A stretch of 64,000 nucleotides of DNA from Prostheceraeus crozeri (taxonomy: Eukaryota; Platyhelminthes; Polycladida; Euryleptidae), in NCBI GenBank assembly GCA_907163375.1, contig CAJQUW010007770.1:124001-188000 (forward strand), in the 5' to 3' direction. Positions 40,065 to 50,524 of this stretch are shown here, in pieces. The notes under the pieces were generated by a model. That model was not told the DNA's origin and did no database searches. It was given only the letters and a program-made list of their open reading frames with translations. Within the stretch, counting starts at the first letter, position 1, and each line of letters opens with the position of its first letter. Both the position numbers and the translations under genes were made by a program.

Positions 40065-40098
40065 CTAAAACGGAAATTTACACATCTAAGGAAACGTT

Positions 40099-40299
40099 CT
40101 ATAACATATTACAAAATGAAGAATTACATCGATGCTTTTCACGACAAAATACACAAATGATATGATGGCAACGAAGAAGTAAAATGTATCTAATAAGACC
40201 ACGTCTACGACACTCAAAGCACATAAGCGAATTGTCATAGGGTAGAGTTAGGAAAGGACTAGTAATTCTCCTTCTTTGATTTACGTTTTGATGCAGCAT
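40099..40299 (-). CDS. RING-like zinc-finger ORF (putative)
   Basis: The frame is open from 40,347; Met at 40,299 is one option. The core reads CFEC, then LLLRCHHIICVFCREKHRC and C, giving CxxC ... CHxxxCxxC ... C-x4-C, close to a RING or related cross-brace finger. N-terminal residues overlap the end of the 204-aa ORF in another frame. A GT donor inside the motif (40,127) with the acceptor at 40,065 would make a 63-bp intron but shifts the frame, so its link to the exonuclease gene is unclear. Confidence 0.4.
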   Translation of the reverse strand: MLHQNVNQRRRITSPFLTLPYDNSLMCFECRRRGLIRYILLLRCHHIICVFCREKHRCNSSFCNML

Positions 40300-40873
40300 T
40301 CTTCTCCGACTTGCGCTTCGTACCACTGCTGTTAAGGATTTGATCAATTATGTCGTCCACGTTGGGTGGTTTTGGAATATATAGGATGGATTCCATATGC
40401 ATGGAGAGGGAGGCTATTTTATTATCCTTATGCCGACCATAATATAGTCCATTCACTTTGAAAAGGATATCCCAAGTACCTTCTCCGAGCTCGTCGCATG
40501 TGATGGGTGTTGAATGATCTCCCTCCTTCTTATAGTGAGTGCACCAATGTGATACCGGTAGGCAAATGTGATTACCATCCCAAATCTTTCTATAGGGTGT
40601 ATCCTTGTCATCTCTCGCCTTCCACTCTTGAGCAAGAGGAGTAGGAATGTCCATATTTAATGTCACGTACTCCTCAATAATATCAAGTTGGTGGCGAATG
40701 TACGGACTCACGGGGATCAGTATGTAGTCACCATACTGATTGTGCATTATCTTGACATCCGTGGATGGGAGCATTCCCGTTTGGAGTACTACGCCATGAT
40801 CGTCATAACGCAAGACTTGTTTAAATTTACGCTGTAGCGGTGTAGGATTATGTACCTTGGTTGTTTCTTCCAC
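40259..40873 (-). CDS. ~204-aa protein of unknown function, spliced leader, one in-frame stop
   Basis: The open frame begins after a TAA at 40,910-40,912 and runs to 40,259; the first residue at 40,873 is a GTG, not ATG, and the first internal Met is near 40,774. The core (DYILIPVSPYIRHQLDIIEE, YRKIWDGNHICLPVSHWC, GTWDILFKVNGLYYG, KIASLSMHMESILYIPKP) is beta-rich and ends in a basic tail; a ssDNA-binding or OB-type fold is possible but unproven. A promoter with two CCAAT boxes and TATA, and an ATG|GTAAGT exon (41,031-41,033) spliced to 40,963, lead into the same frame but meet the TAA after 17 codons. Confidence 0.55.
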   Translation of the reverse strand: MEETTKVHNPTPLQRKFKQVLRYDDHGVVLQTGMLPSTDVKIMHNQYGDYILIPVSPYIRHQLDIIEEYVTLNMDIPTPLAQEWKARDDKDTPYRKIWDGNHICLPVSHWCTHYKKEGDHSTPITCDELGEGTWDILFKVNGLYYGRHKDNKIASLSMHMESILYIPKPPNVDDIIDQILNSSGTKRKSEKNAASKRKSKKENY

Positions 40874-40963
40874 TGGCCTCAGTTGTAGATGATCTGATCG
40901 TAGCGAACCTTATAACGTTTGACCGCCATTTTGTCCTACTAGCGCAGCAGATGGAGTAGATGC

Positions 40964-41030
40964 CTGAAAATGGAAAAGATTGTATTAAGTTTACGTTCAA
41001 GGGAAGAGAGGGAGGAAAGTAGCGACTTAC
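40964..41030 (-). other. 67-bp intron directly after the ATG of the right-end leader exon
   Basis: ATG|GTAAGTCG ... CCATTTTCAG|GCATCT on the minus strand. The same length, phase and flanks (ATG|GTAAGTTG ... TTTCAG|GCATCA) occur in PolB. Confidence 0.65.
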
Positions 41031-41132
41031 CATTTTAGTTGGATAATAGAATAGGGAACTAGAGAGAGGAAATGTGCGTCCGTCACTCGTGTGATTCAAC
41101 GATGGAATGATTCTCACTGTGGAAGGCTCGCT

Positions 41133-41179
41133 ATTTATATAGAAATGCTTGATTCTCATTGGATGATGATCCTCATTGG
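41133..41179 (-). promoter_or_regulatory. Right-end promoter: two CCAAT boxes and TATA
   Basis: On the minus strand: CCAAT at 41,179-41,175 and 41,162-41,158 (17 bp apart), TATATAAAT at 41,141-41,133, and the leader ATG at 41,033. The spacing mirrors the PolB promoter at the other end. Confidence 0.7.
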
Positions 41180-41195
41180 ACAATAACATCAAGCT

Positions 41196-41757
41196 GATTC
41201 CAAATCTGGCCTCCGTTTACCAATCCGAGCCTTCATTCGCCCGCTGGAGCTGCTTCTTGGGAAATTCTAACTCTATCGTTTTTCGTCAATCTCCCAAAAT
41301 CTTAAATGGTGTCTCACATCTAAACGAAGACAGATAGGAACAAGGCGATTCTTTCAGTGAATTTGTCTCACTCTTAGCTTTCAAACGAGCTATTGCACGA
41401 CTTTCTACGATCTCTAGAACCAAAGTTGGAAGATTGGTGACGGGGGGGGTCAGCGAAACTTTTTCTCTCCGATTGACTTGAAACTCACCATACCGATGCA
41501 GAATTTCACGCTGAATCCGAATCTGGCCTCCGTTTTCCCATCCGATGCCTCGTTTTGACGCTATAGCCCAAAACGGCCAAAATTCTAACTCTGTCGTTTT
41601 TCGACAGTCTCCCAAAATCTTAAATGGCGCCTCACATCTAAACGAAGACAGATATGAACAAGCCGTTTCTTTCACTGAATTTGTCTCACTCTTAGCTTTC
41701 AAACGAGCTATGGCACGACAAAATCCGTCCACTAGAAGCCAAGATCGAAGCTAGCTC
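41196..41757. repeat. Tandem duplication of a ~319-bp unit inside the right TIR
   Basis: 41,196-41,400 and 41,515-41,720 share AATCTGGCCTCCGTTT, ATTCTAACTCT, AATCTTAAATGG and ACGAAGACAGATA blocks in the same order. The 148-aa minus-strand frame that spans it is repetitive and not protein-like. The region parallels the left end only in position, not sequence. Confidence 0.75.
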
Positions 41758-41760
41758 TCC

Positions 41761-42414
41761 AGAGGGGGGGGAGGTCAGTGAAATTTGATGAAAAATGTTT
41801 TGGTGACGGTCCCAGGTCGAAATTCCACACTTTGGAAAATTTTCAAAATTTTACCCATACAAAGCCACTCTGACACTTAGGATTTTTTCAGGTGAGTGAG
41901 CTCCGACCTAAAATCTTGTAACCGCTCTAATTTTTGAACGACTGGTCCGATTGACTCGCAACAAAAAATGTTGTCGAGCAGTTTTTTCTCCTCTTTCCAA
42001 TGAAACTCGAACCAACAAAATCCGTTCACTAGAACCAAAGTTAGAAGAGGGGGGGGGAGGTCAGTGAAATTTGATGAAAAATGTTTTGGTGACGGTCCCA
42101 GGTCGAAATTCCACACTTTGGAAAATTTTCAAAATTTTACCCATACAAAGCCACTCTAACACTTAGGATTTTTTCAGGTGAGCTACGACAGTCCACCCCT
42201 CCCAACCTGGCCGGCACACCACGCCAACCTAGACACCACGCCAACCTAGACACCACATCACCGCGCGCTACACGACGGTCGACCAGAGGGGGGGGGACGT
42301 CAGACCCGAAACACCACGGCGGCCGACCACGACACTCTGCCGGTCCAGAGGGGGGGGGACGTCAGCGATGGCGGCCATCTTGCGCTATCCAGAAGTGGAG
42401 TTTTACTTACTACT
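41761..42414 (-). repeat. Right terminal inverted repeat of the Maverick
   Basis: Inverted match of 18,899-19,540. Differences are few: AGAGTG for AGCGTG, G-run lengths, and an extra 17-bp GTCTAGGTTGGCGTGGT unit. The 6-bp duplication ACCGCT follows at 42,415-42,420. Confidence 0.9.
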
Positions 42415-42420
42415 ACCGCT

Positions 42421-43160
42421 AAAGTACACAAACAACATGTAAGGTGAATGAATGTTGAAAACAAAACAATTAGCAAAGGCATGTCTATGTTCTCTCATGG
42501 CGAGTGCGGATTATTTACCTTGCATGTTTGTGTACTTTCGAGGCTGCTTTCATATAGCAGGGCCCCGCTTGGGTGAGTTTGAGCGTTCAGGAGTAGGGGC
42601 CGAAACGCAAATCCTTACCCAAGTTCCTGCTGATGACATCATTTGCACATTTTTTCAATTAGGTAATCTGTTGTAGTTGTTATTTCTTTTAACCTGTAGG
42701 GAACGCCACATGGGTCCTTTTGAGGGATCAAATTCTTTTCACTTATCGTTATCTTCTACTTCATCTTCTCCTCAATCAAAGCATTAAATTTCATTCTGAC
42801 GCAATTGACATATAAAAGCGACCAGACGTGCAGATTAAGTTTTGTCAATATAAGCAAATTTCGCAATTACTACACTGCCCAACACACAGTGTGGCAGACA
42901 GGCAGGAGTTCTCGTGTAAGTTATCAAATTTTTTCTCACTCACTTATTTTTACACAGGCCTTTTTTCATTACCTACCATTTGAATAATGTCAACATTTAC
43001 ATTTATGTTTTATTCCTATTTTTCACATTGGTTTTACTTACTGAATAGTGCGATTTGTGATTTAATTCATCATTAATTGTGTTTCGCCTAAGGTTAGCCC
43101 TTGCTAATTTGATGAGCATTGTTGATGGAAAAGCTAGAATATGATATTTTCAGTCCAGCG
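42421..43160. other. Right flank of the Maverick, no gene seen
   Basis: It resumes the interrupted repeat with AAAGTACACAAAC. 42,421-42,444 and 42,516-42,541 are short inverted repeats (AAAGTACACAAACAACATG / CATGTTTGTGTACTTT). No exon supported. Confidence 0.45.
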
Positions 43161-43186
43161 ATTTTCGTGTTTTGAGCACTACTCAG

Positions 43187-43883
43187 CAGGGATGCGGAGT
43201 CCTATCATTATGATAGGACTACGACTCCGACTCCGGTTGGCAAGATAGCCTAGTTTTTTAAAACATCATAGATAACTGCATCAGAGATAATTACAGGCTT
43301 GCCTGAACCTGTCTTTAGTGATTATTTCTGCATCAATTATCATTCATTTTCGATGAAAGTTTATCAAATGCCGCTTTAAGTTGGATGCATGCGACTCGGC
43401 TCCTCCCATCTTGGTGATGTGTGCTTCACACGGTTTTTCTCCAGTCTCTTCCACGCAGGAAAATCCCCATCCTTCTTCAAAAAATATGAGTACCCTTTCG
43501 ATTTTAATATGCGGTTGGAGGAGCCATCACATACTATTAACGTGAGGGTAAGAAGTAATGTTCTCTTAACAAACTAGTATTTCATTCTTTTCTCATGTGA
43601 CCTTTGGTGCGTAGGAGTGATCGAGGCTGGAAAGGCTTGTCTTCTCTACTGAATCGCCGAGTGGAAAGACAATCCTTTTTCACTATCACGGTTCATTCCC
43701 TCAACTATTACAAGCTTTGCATGCACTGGTGTCTCTGTACTTTTGTTTGACGGAGAAAGTTGACATCAAGACAGTGACAGCTATGTACGAGGATAGATAA
43801 TTTGTTTGTATCATATTTCGGGTTTAGTTATAGGCCGGAGTCCTATCATTTGATAGGACTCCGACTCCGACTCCGCATCCCTG
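43187..43883. mobile_element. hAT-type MITE with 8-bp TSD, inserted in a dispersed repeat
   Basis: Ends are inverted CAGGGATGCGGAGTCC, each followed by inverted GGACTCCGACTCCGACTCC-like words. Flanks are CTACTCAG (43,179-43,186) and ATACTCAG (43,884-43,891), an 8-bp duplication with one mismatch. The host repeat continues uninterrupted at 7,350-7,500. A truncated relative is at 17,772. No transposase. Confidence 0.78.
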
Positions 43884-44319
43884 ATACTCAGCATGCAATA
43901 ACGGATGCAAGTCCATCATAGCTTATTTTAAAGCTGAGAATGCAAGCTCTCGATGATGTATGGGATGTTGTTGTGCGACACGATTGGAAGACATAAGAAT
44001 CAATTGAATTTCAGCGAAATTTGGGTGTTCCGTTTGTTATGATCAGCTCTTCTGCTCACATAATGCCACATCTCTCGAACAATGAACAGGCAGTTCAGCA
44101 ACAAGAACGCCAACTTGTGTGAAGTTTCAGTGACTGTCAACAGATGGATGACACAGTAAAGAGACACAGACGATGTCAAGTTCACCTGTGAAGTTAGTGG
44201 ACGCTTTTTCGGGCAACTGCTATATTTCTTCAATAATTAATTTCTGGCATAATACTTCTATTGTCAATTAACTGATTGACTCGAATTTTAATTATAATAA
44301 TTTGTTTGCTCACAAAAGA

Positions 44320-44985
44320 ATTCTGTTTAATGCAATTGTCCGAAACAAGGTTGCTGGACCTTGGGATTTGTGTCGACCTTTGCTAAGTGATATAAAAACT
44401 TGGGTCTTCTATTTATGTTGCGTATGTACGGTCTCACTTTGAACCTCACAAAATGTAAGCTACTATGGATCCCAAAGTGCAAGCCACAATCCCATATCCC
44501 CACAATCTCAGGCATGGAAAATGTTGACGTCATAAAGACCCTCGCTTTCTATCTGACGGATGATCTCAAATGGAATAAGCAAATTGAGCACGTAACCAGA
44601 TGTGTGTCAAGGAGACTCCATGCCCTACGTCTATTGAAATCCTTACCTACGAAACCCGACTTACTAAAGGTTTACTACGGCCTAATCCAACGGAATACTG
44701 CTCCCCTGTTATGATCGGCATGACGTCCAGAAATGCAGTAGCACTTGACAAATTGCAACGCCGTTCTCATCGTGTGATATGTGGTTCTTCTGAGTGCTCT
44801 TGTGGAGCCTTTCCCAACTTAAAATCACGTCGTGAGAGTGCTGCTGTGAAATTGCTACTATCAATTTACCACAACGTCCACCATCCACTTCATTCTTTGT
44901 GCCCTTCTACATGCCCACTCCGGTCGATTCGTCCAGCCTTGTGTACGCACCTCCCGTCGAATATCTTCGTTTTTTCCTAAGGTTA
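44320..44985 (+). pseudogene. Decayed LINE reverse transcriptase, C-terminal fragment
   Basis: Two frames (44,400-44,714 and 44,600-44,980) together encode the region after the RT active site: LNLTKCKLLWIPKCKPQ, IKTLAFYLTDDLKWNKQIEH, SRRLHALRLLKSL and QRRSHRVICGSSECSCGAF. A frameshift lies near 44,690. It is the same family as the 45.8-47.2-kb copy (compare KRSHRIICGSSNCNC). The RT core and endonuclease are missing. Confidence 0.75.
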
Positions 44986-45401
44986 TATGTATTCTAAACG
45001 GCTCTGTAATTGATTAACTTAATCTGCCTTCTTATCCTCTTTCCCATGTTGACAGTGACAAATTCATGTCGCTGTTATCACTCATGTGATCATCCTTCTG
45101 ATTTGATCCACTTATTCTCACTTTCTGTTTCAATCCTATGTTTAATCACGTAGCTATGTATACATGCATGTGTAATGATTTCCAATTTTTGAAATATGAA
45201 CATCTCTCTCTCTCTCACGTTACAAAATTCAATATTTTGATTTGAATCTTAGGAGAACTACATGATAGGAGCACAAAGTTCTGATTTTTTATCAAAATTC
45301 CGCTCAATTCACGTAATAGCTTCTTCTAGTCCCATTTCTAGGGTCAATCTGTGTAGCCAAAAAGAACAAAAAGGTCTTTGACCGAATCTGCATAGAGTAA
45401 A

Positions 45402-45552
45402 TTAATTAATGAAAATAAAATAAATACACAAAGTGCTTCACCTTTGACTTGGTTACTCGTGATAATGTACAGAAAGCAATGCTGATATTATCGACCAAGC
45501 GGAAGGCGAACCGCTTTGTGTATTTATTTTATTTTATTTTCATTCATTAACT
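45402..45552. mobile_element. Short palindromic MITE
   Basis: Arms of about 50 bp (TTAATGAAAATAAAATAAAT with ACACAAAG, and its inverse) surround a ~45-bp centre. Non-coding. Confidence 0.6.
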
Positions 45553-45780
45553 GAACACATTCTGTCGAAGAACTTTTTGCTCTAACTTTTCATCTCATTA
45601 TTCACCGACCGATGTCAACCGCGGATAGCCTATATGCCGGTACGCATATATATTAGTTGGATTTTGCAGCCAATCATGACGGGTATCTAGGCATGAAGCA
45701 CAAAGGCAATGTCACAGTCTATTTTTTGATAATTTGAGATAAGGTTTTCCTACATCACGATAAAGAAAGATGGTCTTTTG

Positions 45781-47184
45781 ATTGCAAAACTGAAATACTC
45801 CGATCCACTATCTCGAATTTTTAATCGATGTCTCGAGACGGCAAGTTTTCCATATCTTTGGAAGATCGCAGACGTAATACCAATTCCAAAAACTGCAAGA
45901 CCAAATTTAAATGAAACTCGTCCAATATCTCTTTTATCGATTCCCGCTCGTATTTTTGAACGCGAGATATTTCGATGGTATGACAACGACATTGAGAAGC
46001 GTGTCGATCGCTCCCAATTTGCTTATCGAAGACAAAGCTCCACAACATGTGCTTTATTACAGCTTACTGACTTTATTTCTAATGCTTTATCTACCCCAGG
46101 CAATAAGGCATGTCATCTGACTTCCATTGATATGGAGAAAGGCTTTGATAGGGTTTCTCACAGACTGCTCATACAGAAGCTGCGTAATGATAACTTCGAT
46201 CCATTTTTTGTTACTTTTATCAGCAATTATTTGTCTGGACGACACCAACGACTAAGATGGTCATCACACTTTGGCAATTTATTCAGAATCACTGGTGGAA
46301 TACCTCAGGGCTCGTCAGCGGGTCCTCATTTATTCAAGTATTTTGTGTCTGATTTGCGACTAGATGATGAATGCTGCTTAGTGAAGTTCGCGGATGACAT
46401 ATTCGTCTGTGGTGTTATACAGAAAAACGATATGACGAGCCCAAATCTCAAAGCATTCAAAGATGTTTCCGATTGGATGAGTACCAATATGATGAAAATT
46501 AAGAGGGAGAAATGTACCCAGATGATGATTTCCTTGTCTCCAAATGATAGTTTAACCGGTTTGGAACTGGATGGTATTCCAAGTGTTAATCAGATGAAGC
46601 TCCTAGGAGTAACTTTTGACAATCGTCTTACTTGGAAACCACATATTACTGATGTGTGTAAGAAAGCTTCTTCTAGGTTGTATGTACTCAGACACCTGAA
46701 GCCATTTTTCTGCAGGCAGGACATTGTAGCCATTTATAACGCTTGTATTAGAGGATTGATGGAATACTGTGCCCCTCTTTTCGTACATTTAAATGTGTCT
46801 CTGTCGCAACTGCTCGACCAAGTACAGAAACGTAGTCATCGCATTATATGTGGATCAAGTAACTGCAACTGTTCTTTTTTTATTCCATTGGACTACAGAA
46901 GGATTATTATCGGATGGAGGTTGTTCCAACAGATTGTTTCAAATGTGGATCATCCGTTACATGAATTATTGTTGCTTCGACTCCCTCATTCTCAAAAATT
47001 TTCTCTGCCGAAGTATATGAATTCTCTAAGAAGGCAGTCGTTCATAGTGTTTATGTCAAACTTGATAATGAGAATTTTTCAACTTGACTTAAAACCGTCA
47101 CCAGTTTCTTTATGCGTTTGCTTTTTGACTTTTGTTACTTATTCTTGTCTACTTGTCTACATGCATACTCAAATTGTTCTGTGA
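45781..47184 (+). CDS. Non-LTR retrotransposon reverse transcriptase, 5'-truncated
   Basis: About 468 codons open without interruption, no credible ATG at the start, and no endonuclease domain upstream: a 5'-truncated LINE. RT motifs in order: PISLLSIPARIFE; SIDMEKGFDRVSH (motif A Asp); GGIPQGSSAGPHLF (B); KFADDIFVCG (C, catalytic Asp pair); MKLLGVTFDNRLTW. A thumb-like region and a Cys-containing end (RSHRIICGSSNCNC) follow. The ATTATTATTATT tail at about 47,228 is typical of CR1/Jockey-clade 3' ends. Clade assignment is tentative. Confidence 0.88.
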   Translation: MAKLKYSDPLSRIFNRCLETASFPYLWKIADVIPIPKTARPNLNETRPISLLSIPARIFEREIFRWYDNDIEKRVDRSQFAYRRQSSTTCALLQLTDFISNALSTPGNKACHLTSIDMEKGFDRVSHRLLIQKLRNDNFDPFFVTFISNYLSGRHQRLRWSSHFGNLFRITGGIPQGSSAGPHLFKYFVSDLRLDDECCLVKFADDIFVCGVIQKNDMTSPNLKAFKDVSDWMSTNMMKIKREKCTQMMISLSPNDSLTGLELDGIPSVNQMKLLGVTFDNRLTWKPHITDVCKKASSRLYVLRHLKPFFCRQDIVAIYNACIRGLMEYCAPLFVHLNVSLSQLLDQVQKRSHRIICGSSNCNCSFFIPLDYRRIIIGWRLFQQIVSNVDHPLHELLLLRLPHSQKFSLPKYMNSLRRQSFIVFMSNLIMRIFQLDLKPSPVSLCVCFLTFVTYSCLLVYMHTQIVL

Positions 47185-47249
47185 TTGTACCCCACGATTA
47201 TCAATACTGGGGTTTGACGAAATACACGATTATTATTATTATACCAATT

Positions 47250-48900
47250 TGAGTACCAATGCGGCTAATAAAGGTTGGTGAAACTAAGCGAAAACAGCAT
47301 TTTTAGTAGTGAAAACGGTATATTTTCTTAGCGAGGCTAAGTCGACGCCAAGCAGAAATTTTTTCCAATATATTATAAGTTTGGTGACTGTTCAGCAGAA
47401 TTAGCTACACGACTTTTTGACAGTCAAACTTAAAGATGTTATTTATACAAGATATTTGACCGAATTTTAGCTTTTTGAAATCACGACGAATTTTAATCGC
47501 ATTTTGACTTAATAGTTTTTGGTAGATGGGTGATGAAAGTTTTGAGCTATTTTGAAATTTGACTTGTCCAAAATGACATCACTTACACATGCAAATGGTG
47601 ACTTTTGTAAGCCATAGCTATCAGCTGTTTCCAAATTTTCAACGTCTGCTATGCTGTTAAGTGGCAATAAGCTACTTTCACATTCCTCATCAATACAAAT
47701 GAGTAATATCCCATTACTAGCTAAAAGGATCTTGAGAATGAAGGATGCAACAGTTCCTTAAGAAAATTCTTTGAAGAATGTGAACTACTTTCTGTTCCTT
47801 GAGGAATTTTGAACTCAACCAAGGGTAAGGAAACTTCTTCAAGAAATTTTCTCCAGCAGGAACGTTTTTTTCTGTAAGGACTTAGTATTCCTTCAGAATG
47901 ACTGATAGATGTTGTGTAAGCCATAATTATTAGCTGTTTCCAAATTTTCAATTCCCACTCTTAAGTGTCTGCAAGCTATCTTCACATTCTACTGCTTATT
48001 ACAAATGAGTACTATCTGATTACTTGCAAAAGTGATTAAGAAAACTCGATGACAGTTTCTCTTACTAGAATTCAAAATGACTCAATGCATGCATGTTACA
48101 AGTGATATACCAGTACCATTTGTGATTCGATATATGCTGTGCTTAAATAAATTTTCTTCATTCCACTTAGTAGATCGGGCGCAGTCCAGAGCAAGACAAC
48201 TGTTGCGATTAAATTGTAGATTTCTTCTTTTCCAATACATATTTATTAGTAGTGGCATCTTAAATAAAAGAAGCGAAAGACACTTAATAGGTATTGAGAG
48301 TGAGAATCGCAACAGCTGCTTAAGGAAATTTACGAAGTGTGTGAACTACTAATCATTGAGGAATTTTGAACTCAACCAAGGCTAATGAAAATACTTCGAG
48401 AAATCATTTTCCTGCAGACCATTCTCGCCTTTGAGAACTTAGTTTTCTTTAAGAATTGAATCAGTCGGGTAACAAAAGGAAATTGCATGTTCTTGAGAGC
48501 AATTAGCAATGAGAAAGTAATGAAATAAGCGATGAATCAAAATGGCATGCAAAAGCTGTGCAACTGAGAGAACCATCGATAAACATTTAAGTAATATTTA
48601 TCGCCCAGTCCTTCGCGTCAGTTTTTTTACTTTGCCCGTTCTTCATCTTTTTTATGAAATGAAAAACTACTTTCTTAAAAAATATAACTTTCAGTGAAAT
48701 CAGACGGCAAGGTATGACTCTCCAATTGTGACACTAATAATTAAGGGCAATGCAGACCTAGATTAGTGGATCGGGAACATGAACATGGATTCTGTCGAAT
48801 AAACGGGTCCAGGCTGTGCCTGACTCTTCTTATTGACCCGAGTCAGAAAATTCGAGCAAATTTTAAATTCCATCATATACGGGCATCTAGTTTGCTGTTT
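47250..48900. other. No gene seen; repeated words only
   Basis: AT-rich. 47,640-47,960 and 47,930-48,440 share GGAATTTTGAACTCAACCAA, CTAGCTGTTTCCAAATTTTC and related words, suggesting diverged tandem copies. No exon supported. Confidence 0.4.
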
Positions 48901-48920
48901 CTAATAAGACATCAACTACT

Positions 48921-49740
48921 CTGTGGGAACGAATCTTGCGAAAGACTGGCGCATGTCAGCTACAAAATATCTTGCTACAGTACAGTCATATTTGAGGCAT
49001 ATTCGCTGTCGAAGTTCGCCGGCGACTATCCGCGAATTCGCGCTCTGTATGCCACCTTTTACGTTTGACTTTCTCTCTTATTTTCTTTAGTAATCAACCT
49101 CCACTGCCGAGGCTGTATTTTCTCCCTCACCTCCTCACCATCACCCACATATGGCTAATCTATCCAAGAAATACATGCAGACTCACATTCTTTGATGATG
49201 ATAAGGAAATAGAGAATTCGGTTACATCAATTTTCATAACATCTCTTGACATTCAATAATTTACAACAATAACAAATATTTGAATTATTTCATAGTATTT
49301 ACTGCGACATTTATGGATGATAAATACTTTTTTATTTTAAGCCTTCGTGAATTAAAAAGGATCCCGTTTTAACAGATCAAACAATATATATATAATATTG
49401 TCAAATATAAAAATAATATAAAATAATAATATAAAAATATATACAATTTATTTTTTTGTGAAGGTAATATGCGAACATTACTACTTACCACTAATTAGGA
49501 GCTACAAAATTCACTATTTCGCCGGTTGGTGAAAAATCAGCTCAAATTAGCTTAACAAACATCCATCAATTGGTTATAGCAACTCACTCGCCACCTACCG
49601 CTTTTGGATTTTAGACGCACTTCTAAAAGCAATCAAAGCGACTTTCACATCCAGCGATGATTTAGCCATAAAATCTCTAACTCACCAGATAATCTCTTGA
49701 TATTAGCGAGCGACGTTCCCACCGGGTATCGCTTCATAGT
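48921..49740 (+). repeat. ~800-bp dispersed repeat, copy 1
   Basis: From CTGTGGGAACGAATCTTGCG to AGCGAGCGACGTTC. It is collinear with 50,525-51,298 but diverged. Confidence 0.7.
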
Positions 49741-49851
49741 AGAATGTGCTTCAGATCGGATTTGGGGATTGAATTCGATCCGAAACCGATGAGAAGAGGG
49801 ATCCGAACGAACATCGTCCGGCAGTCGGATTCCGTTTACATTTGCACTATA

Positions 49852-50507
49852 CAGGGTTGTGCATTAAAATTGCATCACGTGATCAAAGACTTTGAAATCA
49901 ATTTCCATGTAAGCTTGTGTATCAGTGGCAGATTGATTATTGCTTTGCACCGATTTCTAGGCTGTGGATGACTTCTATTGTCAAAAATGCAAGTCTTCAT
50001 CTATTACAAATGTTTGAGTTCAAACTTTCAAATTTGAATGAACATACATCGGTTCTGCTTGTTTGCCACTATTCAGTGCATACTGAGAATTCTACAATGA
50101 CTGACACGCCAAATGAAGTCAGGGCATCTTGACCTGGCCCGGTAACTCACCCGATCTTTCGCCGATTGAAAACATGTGGGCAATAGTGAAGCAGAGACTA
50201 AAGAAAAAGATGATTCGCTCCAAGGTTGAACTTATCAACGAGTTTCTCACCATTTGGGCGAGGTCCGATGAACTAAAACCCATTTGTCAGGCACTTTATG
50301 CTTCAATGCCTCGCCGTGTATCAGCGTGCATAAAAGCCCGCGGTGGACCTATAGATTACTAATTGTATCACCTCACGATTCGTATGTTCATTGAAATAGA
50401 AGTTTCTTAGATGAAAAATTGATTTTTGCTTCAAAAGTTGTATAAAGGGAAGAATAGGATAATGTCCTTCTTTTTATCAGGTGATGCAATTTTAATGCAC
50501 AACCCTA
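49852..50507 (+). mobile_element. Tc1/mariner-type deletion derivative (656 bp, TA target)
   Basis: Ends are inverted CAGGGTTGTGCATTAAAATT...GCATCAC; TA flanks both sides (49,850-49,851; 50,508-50,509). It keeps only the C-terminal part of a transposase (see next entry). Confidence 0.8.
50129..50362 (+). pseudogene. C-terminal remnant of Tc1-like transposase
   Basis: It encodes WPGNSPDLSPIENMWAIVKQ and the following ~55 residues, the third catalytic-acid block (D-L-S-P-I-E-N) of a Tc1-type DDE transposase, ending in a natural stop. The first two catalytic acids are deleted. It lies within the 656-bp TIR-bounded element. Confidence 0.85.
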
Positions 50508-50524
50508 TACTTCATATAGGTACC

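Larger units (their letters stand above)
18899..42414. mobile_element. Maverick/Polinton (adintovirus-like) element, complete, 23.5 kb
   Basis: The element begins AGTAGTAAGTAAAACTCC and ends with its inverse. The 6-bp target duplication ACCGCT occupies 18,893-18,898 and 42,415-42,420, the duplication length known for Polintons. The terminal inverted repeats are about 650 bp and nearly identical. Inside are PolB, integrase, packaging ATPase, adenain-like protease, major capsid and penton-like genes, the defining Polinton set. PolB reads rightward and most structural genes leftward. The near-identity of the ends and the mostly open genes suggest recent insertion. One frame change in PolB and one stop in the right-end leader gene are the only clear coding breaks. 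Confidence 0.95.

Noticed and set aside
41286..41732. 148-aa frame in the right subterminal region
   Set aside because: It is an internal duplication of repeat sequence and reads as the repeat, not as a protein.
45778..47184. Complete active LINE
   Set aside because: No endonuclease domain or credible start codon upstream; the copy is 5' truncated even though the RT frame is open.
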